Shown: in pieces, positions 58,470 through 64,000 of the stretch
How positions within the stretch are numbered: position 1 is the stretch's first letter
How the letters are laid out: each line of letters opens with the position of its first letter
From: Diplolepis rosae
Lineage: Eukaryota > Arthropoda > Insecta > Hymenoptera > Diplolepididae
Assembly: GCA_030998225.1 (NCBI GenBank)
Contig: JAPYXD010000714.1
Coordinates: forward strand, 2,914,001-2,978,000
Direction of reading: 5' to 3'
Length of the DNA stretch: 64,000 nt
Translations under genes and position numbers: made by a program
The notes under the pieces: model-generated
What the model saw: only the letters and a program-made list of their open reading frames with translations
The model's database searches: none
Told to the model about the DNA's origin: nothing

Positions 58470-59205
58470 CCGCCTCATCTGCAAAAAGAAGCAGAAAGTG
58501 CAACGACAGATTTGCTTCCGGACAAGTCAAGAGAAAACTGTCAAGCGGCTTACTCAAATTTTGTGTAGTGGCGTAAATCGAACGAAGCAAAGGCAAGTTC
58601 CGAGAACGTTATGTCAGCTTATTTCAAGCACCTTTGAAAAGCGAAAAAAGCTCCATCGACTTTATGATCAATTTTTTTAACGCTGAAAAAGACCATTCTG
58701 CTTGAAGAAAAACAAGACATCGGGAATTTCTTGCGTTTATTAGCTTACCTGAAAAAGTTAGGAGTTGGCTTTGAACCAAAATAATCGGATGTTTCCAATT
58801 GAGAACACGTTGCACAGCTTCTGAAAACCGCTCCGAACAGAAATTATCTCCCAATCCGGGTAAAATTTGAAGTATATTTACATTTTCGCATTTATTGATA
58901 AATACATAAATATACACTCTCTATTTCGCACCGAAGAATATATGGACTTCAAAAACTACATGCAAATTCGTCAGAAAGATCCGGAGTTGACTCGATTTTT
59001 CATCCATTACAAAGATGGGAAATGTACTGAACAAGTCGTTGGCTTACACGTAATTGCGAAAACGCCGTACTTGATTACATTGTATTTGGGAACGCCAAAC
59101 CCTGCGACATTATTTTAGTCGCACGGCAGCGACAATTTTCTTTAATGCGGAAAGTCAAATGTTGGATTTGAAAAAATTGAGTGGTTGGTCTTCCGATAAT
59201 TCATA
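58470..59205 (+). pseudogene. Crypton-type tyrosine recombinase remnant
   Basis: One + frame from about 58483, with five in-frame stops, gives the SAM-like N-terminal domain: LLPDKSRENCQAAYSNFV, ENVMSAYFKHL, SIFLTLKKTILLEEKQDIG and KKLGVGFEPK. After a frameshift near 58865 the catalytic half follows: PELTRFFIHYKDGKCTEQVV and, after another shift, HYFSRTAAT (the H..R region) and DLKKLSGWSSDNS. This is the order of insect Cryptons, DNA transposons that move by a tyrosine recombinase. The final tyrosine is not seen. Clearly dead. Confidence 0.75.
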
Positions 59206-59259
59206 ATCATACAAAATAAGTCGTTCAAAACTTTTTTTCGAACTTAAAATGTAAAATTA

Positions 59260-59700
59260 GACGTGGCATTACTAGAAATACCTGCACAATATTATTCTTT
59301 TATTTTCAAATTTGAAACGTCAAAGAAGACGTAAAAAATATTTTCAATTTTGAAGCAAAATGTTGTTGAGCAAGACGTTTTTTTTTAAATACTTAATATT
59401 GGAAAAAATGCGAGAACGCGAACTTTTTTTAAAATTTAAATTCGAAATTAGACTTAAAAATACGAGAAAGACCGACATTATGTTATTTTTTTGTTTTTAA
59501 ATTTGAAATTTCAAATATGTGTAGAAATATTGGTAATTTCAAATAAAATGTGGTCGAATGACACAACGTTGATTTTTAGTTTTCAAATTTGAAACGTTGA
59601 CGAAAATGTACAATAGAAATATTGTTAATTTCCTAGTGAAATATTATTGAATGCATAATATATTTTGTTTAAATACTTGATAAAGAACATCAAATATTCA
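59260..59700 (+). repeat. Degenerate tandem repeat, about 120 bp unit
   Basis: TTTTCAAATTTGAAACGT-type starts recur at about 59302, 59497 and 59580, each followed by AAAATATT...AATTT...AAAATGT. The decay is advanced. Confidence 0.5.
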
Positions 59701-60809
59701 AAATTAATGTATTAATTTTCTCGACCGAATTCCACAGTTAAAGTGGTATTTATATTTCCTACTATTGAATCAGATAATATCAATACTATTCTTTTGTGGA
59801 ATTCGATAGAGAACATTTAATGAATCCATGTTGAGCATTTAGTTTAAATCTGAACAAAATACTACTAAGGTCCGTGTTGAACGAATGGATTCAATTCTCA
59901 GAAATACATTTTTCATTCATGAATGATGATAATTGAATTTGGTTATGTTTTATGATTAGAAAATGACATTCGCATATTAGAAAACAACATTAAGTTCTAT
60001 CAATTCATTTTACTCCTGATTAATGATTTTTACAGTATTAGAAGAGTAATAAAGTTATTATTTTGAAATATTCAATAAAGAGGAATCTTCTGCAATTTAT
60101 ATAGTTTTGTGTTACAGCACTGATAACTTCGAACTCATTTGAATTTCACCAATACACAGCTATTTATGTAAATGAGTGATACCATTGGGAATTCCCTCTA
60201 TGTATGCCTCATTTGACTATTATTGACGACACTTGCCATCACTGCCAGGGATGAAAGCATGCAATTGGAATATACTTGGTTTTATTCTTGCACGCTCAAA
60301 TATTGAGTTTTTTCCTATTTTTTTGTGACCACACAAATAGTTAATAAAATTAATAATATTACCTTCATGTTGATTTCATTCAGCATGAGTTTTAAGTTTT
60401 CGTTGTAAGTGCAAATTCACCCTGTGTGAGTGCTGCTGCTTCCCGCTAAAATGCAAAAAGCTGGCCTGGGTTGTGTAAATTTAGTGGGACTGATTTTTAC
60501 ATCCGAATACTATGGCAGAAAGTGAGCGTATGGCTCGTTCAGTCTATAAGGCAATAATCGTTTCTGAATATGAGTACGACATCCATCAGCACTCTTTACG
60601 GACACGAAATCTTCCATTTCAGAAATGATGCGATTTTTTACTTTGGTAGCACCATAATTCTATGGATAGCAACCAATTTGTTTATTTTTCGCTTGCTTTT
60701 CTTATATTTTAAATTCTGCCATCAATTTCCTACGAATTGAAGATTTCGAGAATTTAAGAATTATGAGAATTCAATTAAAACTTTTATTTTTGTAAGGAGG
60801 AAAAATGGC
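59701..60809. other. AT-rich DNA, nothing recognised
   Basis: No credible frame or repeat. It probably includes the 3' flank of the LINE fragment that follows. Confidence 0.35.
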
Positions 60810-61612
60810 GAAATCTTTCACAGTCGTAGTACAGGACTCTTCTAGGATAGGTCTAAAAATGCCTATTATAACAAAGAAAACCCTCTCTCGTACCATATTG
60901 CCGCTCGCACGACCGCCTTTGGGCGATTTTTACTGGCTCTCCGCGTCACTGCGCTCCCTACGCCCATCGAAATCATTTGTCCTCATCACTTGTGTGATGA
61001 ATGACTCTATGTGCTTTCACAACAGCATGGGAGAAACCACAGTGTAAGGAGTAAGCTCAGCACTCACCGTTCAATTAACGGCCTCCCTTACTACATCCCA
61101 CCTGACACAGATAAAGAGTGTGTGCTCCGCATCGTCCACAGGGGTACCGCAGTAGCAACACGACTCATCGTCTCTCTTCTTAAAGTGCTTTATGTTCGAG
61201 TTTTTGTTTTCCTTTCTTACGGATAGCTTCCTTCGCGCAAGCGATTACCTGTTACTTGGTCGCGATGTCTTTCTGTGCCAAAGACAGCTTCTTCTGGATA
61301 GCATGGTTATCAAGGGCATTTGGCCAGACCGTAGCTGCATAATGCAGCTGCGAGTGCACCACACTTGCCAACAATCTTTTCTTAGCTTCTTCGGGTCCAC
61401 CAGTGTTGGGCATGGGCCGAGCCAAGTTAGCTCTACATTGGGTGGTTTTGGCAGTCACGATCTGCAGGTGTTTATCGAAGCTAAGCATCCAATCTATCTG
61501 CACTCCTAGGTACTCGATATTCTTCTTCCACACGATTATGTGTTCTCCAAGAACAATCTTTGGATACTAAAAAGATCTTCTGTTTGTGAATAGCAAAGCG
61601 TCGGTCTTTTTA
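60810..61612 (-). pseudogene. R1-clade-like LINE, C-terminus of ORF2
   Basis: The minus strand shows the RT thumb/connection of non-LTR retrotransposons: EHIIVWKKNIEYLGVQIDW, RANLARPMPNTGGPEEAKKR, LLASVVHSQLHYAATVW and NHAIQKKLSLAQ. After a shift it gives a C-terminal zinc knuckle CCYCGTPVDDAEHTLFIC. The 5' part, including the FADD core, is missing, as expected for a 5'-truncated insertion. No poly(A) tail is evident. Confidence 0.85.
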
Positions 61613-62087
61613 TTTGAGCGTGCAAGAACGTTACCAGGCATATTACAGTTCCATGCTTTTATCCCTGATAACAGATAATGATTTCTTCCGCACACAAAAA
61701 GGAAGGAATATAACATTATATACTGCTGGAATTACTGCTCTCTGCATATTCAGGGTTGAGACTGTCATTGCTGAATTACAATGTCTGCATTACTGTCAGA
61801 ATAAAATGAAATGGGAATATGTTTTGAAAATTAAATCTATTGAATTGGAATCTATTGAGTGTGTATTAAAGTGATGTTTCTCTTTATCCGGGTGACTAAT
61901 TTGCGTTTATTTCTAGATGGCTTCTTGAGGTTGCAATTAGTTGTCGTCTTTGCGTGAATCAATGTCTTTCTGTTCGATACTTTTGTAATAGTTTTAACAA
62001 TTCTTTCTTTGCGAGCCTCTTTCGAGGTTTCTGTTTCTTGCTAGTCGAGAAATTGTCGTGATGCTCAGAGGATGAAAATTTTAAACT
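61613..62087. other. No gene recognised
   Basis: An 86-codon + frame (61614-61874) lacks any known motif. Confidence 0.35.
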
Positions 62088-62330
62088 TCAATATGCTGCT
62101 TGTCTCTCTATGTTTGCTCCTATACTATTACATACACCCTTATCATGAGATGTACCATGGAAGTGCCATTCTGCTGAGACACTGAAATCTTCTTTATGGG
62201 CTTGGAGATTTTCAAAGCTATTCTTATTCTTCAAATGTTGCCCTGCATTATTAGTGAAGTAGTATAAGCATAATTCCACTGCAGCAGCCCTATCTGATTG
62301 CCACGGTAACTTTTTACCGAACCATTCTTA
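62088..62330 (-). pseudogene. Fragment of a second part of the transposon-associated protein
   Basis: The minus strand reads LCLYYFTNNAGQHLKNKNSF then SAEWHFHGTSHDKGVCNSIG. The 'D.A..H.KN..S......W.F..T.H.KG..D.IG' pattern belongs, as I recall, to the same uncharacterised transposon proteins as 57414-57640. The presumed catalytic-type Asp is Asn here (TNNAG). Confidence 0.4.
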
Positions 62331-62799
62331 TTAAAGTGAAATTCAGAGTTTGTTTATAATATTTTAGAGTTTCAATTGAATAATTAGAAAGATACGCCTT
62401 TGTTCTTCGAAATGACTTTTCACCGGCCAAAATCGGTTAATTAATATTACTAGAAAAAATTCTTTAATCAAGAGCACACATATGTGTCTATTGCCGTCAA
62501 AGGGTTAATGTAGAAGTATTAAATTTCTGGTCTAATTAAACTCAATCAATCTCATAGAAGTTTTTCTTTAGGGCTCATATGGATAATAAAAAATCACCCT
62601 ATTGGTGTCTATCTATCGGGAGTGTTATTTAGCTTTGGCCCCTGTAAAGAAACTTTATATGCTTTTTGTGTGTTTGAGCTTTGGTTTCTCTGTGATTCTC
62701 CTTGATGGTTGTTTTATAATGTCCGAGTTATTATGGTTTGCTTTGTCTATAATAATTTTTGCTTGTTGTTCTTGATTACTTCGCTCGATTATGTTTTGT

Positions 62800-62997
62800 A
62801 TATCTCGTAGTGTTTTATTCCCGGATTCTTGAAGCTTCTTCTAGTCTGGTTATTATATCAAAAAATTCTGATGGTAAAGGTTCTTTAGAATTTGTGGATA
62901 TTGCATCTACATTTGAATATGATATTCCTAGTGTATGAATTTCATAATTAAATTTAAATAGCTTGAACCAACATTTTCGTACTTGCCCCGATAGCAA
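62800..62997 (-). pseudogene. Ty3/gypsy RNase H/tether fragment
   Basis: The minus strand reads RKCWFKLFKFNYEIHTLGIS followed by NVDAISTNSKEPLPSEF, the standard gypsy tether after RNase H ('W..KL.EF.Y.I....G..N.NADALSR'). The remainder to about 62640 is degraded tether. Confidence 0.8.
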
Positions 62998-64000
62998 AAG
63001 ATAGAGCTCAACATTTCGTCAATTGAAATAAGAGACTTATATGTATCAATGATTGATACTTATTTGTGTTTATTCACGAAAAAGATTTGTTGAGTATTTC
63101 CAGTGTACTATTCATTGTGCATTTACGTGTGATTAACGTGTTAAAATGTCATGCCGGAATAACACAGAAATATGGGGTCACATCTTGTCTTGCCGCAGAC
63201 TTCTGTCAATAGAGGCAACATCACAGTGTCATGCGTTGGAGTGCGTGAACTCGTATAGGATGTTTCAATCATTACAGAGTTAACAGTGATTCGAGATTTA
63301 CTTTCATATTTATGCATTATTGAGACTTTGGTATTGTATTGTGTGACAGCAAGTTTCTCCGAAATTTGCCTAATAACTGTGAATAGAAAATTTTATCGCT
63401 GCGCATCGCATTAAAAATACAGAATTCAAAATTCTTAAAAAAAATTTTTAGGGTTTACGTAATATTTATACGCATGAACTCTTCGAAAATATTATCGATG
63501 GCTGAAAATTGCGGAATACATTTTTGGGATTACAGAAAGAATACCTCTATTTTGTTGAATGTTAGGTTTTATTGTATCACGTGCCAAGTATTATTCGGAT
63601 AAATTGCTTTTAATTTGTGATATTATTCTACTTCTTTTGGTTTTACAACATTTTTCTGTGTTCCGATCATTTTCATCAGAAAATCGTTAACCCGAGAATT
63701 TTTGTTTGTTTGGTTTGTGATGTCAGTGAGGCACTTGAGGTTCGTTTCCTTATTACTAAAAAAAAAGGAAGTTTAGGATTTTGCATTAATGTTAATAATT
63801 TTTGTGTAAGCAGTACTCAATGTTAATTTTTAACTTCGCTAAGTAGCCTGAAAATAAATTTGCATTGGTGTGATCAACTTGTTGGCCAAATATATTCTAT
63901 ACCAACCCAACAAATATTCCCACATGTTATTTTAAAGCCATGAGTAATGACACATTTATTTGAGCATCATATCCTGTGTCGCCTTATAATGGCGTGGTGC
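62998..64000. other. No gene recognised
   Basis: AT-rich, with short frames only. Confidence 0.4.

Overview
This window looks like insect nuclear DNA. It is AT-rich, gene-poor and packed with nested, broken transposable elements. The pol and env remnants match insect Ty3/gypsy (errantivirus-like) families, and mariner/Tc1, R1-type LINE and Crypton remnants accompany them. There is no sign of bacterial gene organisation, and I found no intact host gene. A parasitoid or other hymenopteran is plausible, but the sequence alone does not settle the order.

Layout. 1-1375: a + strand errantivirus-like integrase tail and a noncoding block. 1832-2316: a short Tc1/mariner deletion derivative. 2890-3632: an LTR of family 2. 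4690-10123 (minus): a decayed locus with an F-type envelope-like gene, a double dsRBD-like protein and a small acidic ORF, split by a large foldback element and two hairpin MITEs. 10246-14355: two more foldback elements. 14362-24640: a minus-strand Ty3/gypsy element. It has a 5' LTR, a PBS, a leader full of repeated hairpins, gag, protease and RT. A full-length mariner is nested in the RT, and a cellular-type RNase H1 domain sits where integrase is expected. It ends against an LTR in the opposite orientation. 27249-27740: a second family-2 LTR. 28260-29970 (minus): an envelope remnant split by a MITE. 31221-31960: a 285-290 bp tandem repeat next to an RT fragment. 33589-41017 (minus): an errantivirus-like gag-pol. 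It is broken by a 2.2 kb solo LTR with 5 bp target duplications and by foldback elements. 41934-47675: two long-TIR foldback elements, followed by a tRNA-shaped locus at 47742-47813. 50230-54598: family-2 LTR end, gag-like fragment, a 125 bp coding-type repeat, a possible DNA-transposase remnant and a third copy of one foldback family. 56685-57186: a TTAA-flanked MITE. 58470-59205: a Crypton tyrosine recombinase remnant. 60810-61612: the 3' end of an R1-like LINE. 62800-62997: one more gypsy fragment.

Nearly every coding region carries stops, frameshifts or deletions, so the genes do not work together now. The nesting gives relative ages: the mariner, the solo LTR, the MITEs and the foldbacks all landed in older retroelements. 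The items most worth following up are the array of eight hairpins with paired substitutions plus two larger stem-loops (22320-23290), the RNase H1 domain joined to a gypsy Pol (15636-16770), and the dsRBD plus Env locus that lacks recognisable pol (4690-10123).
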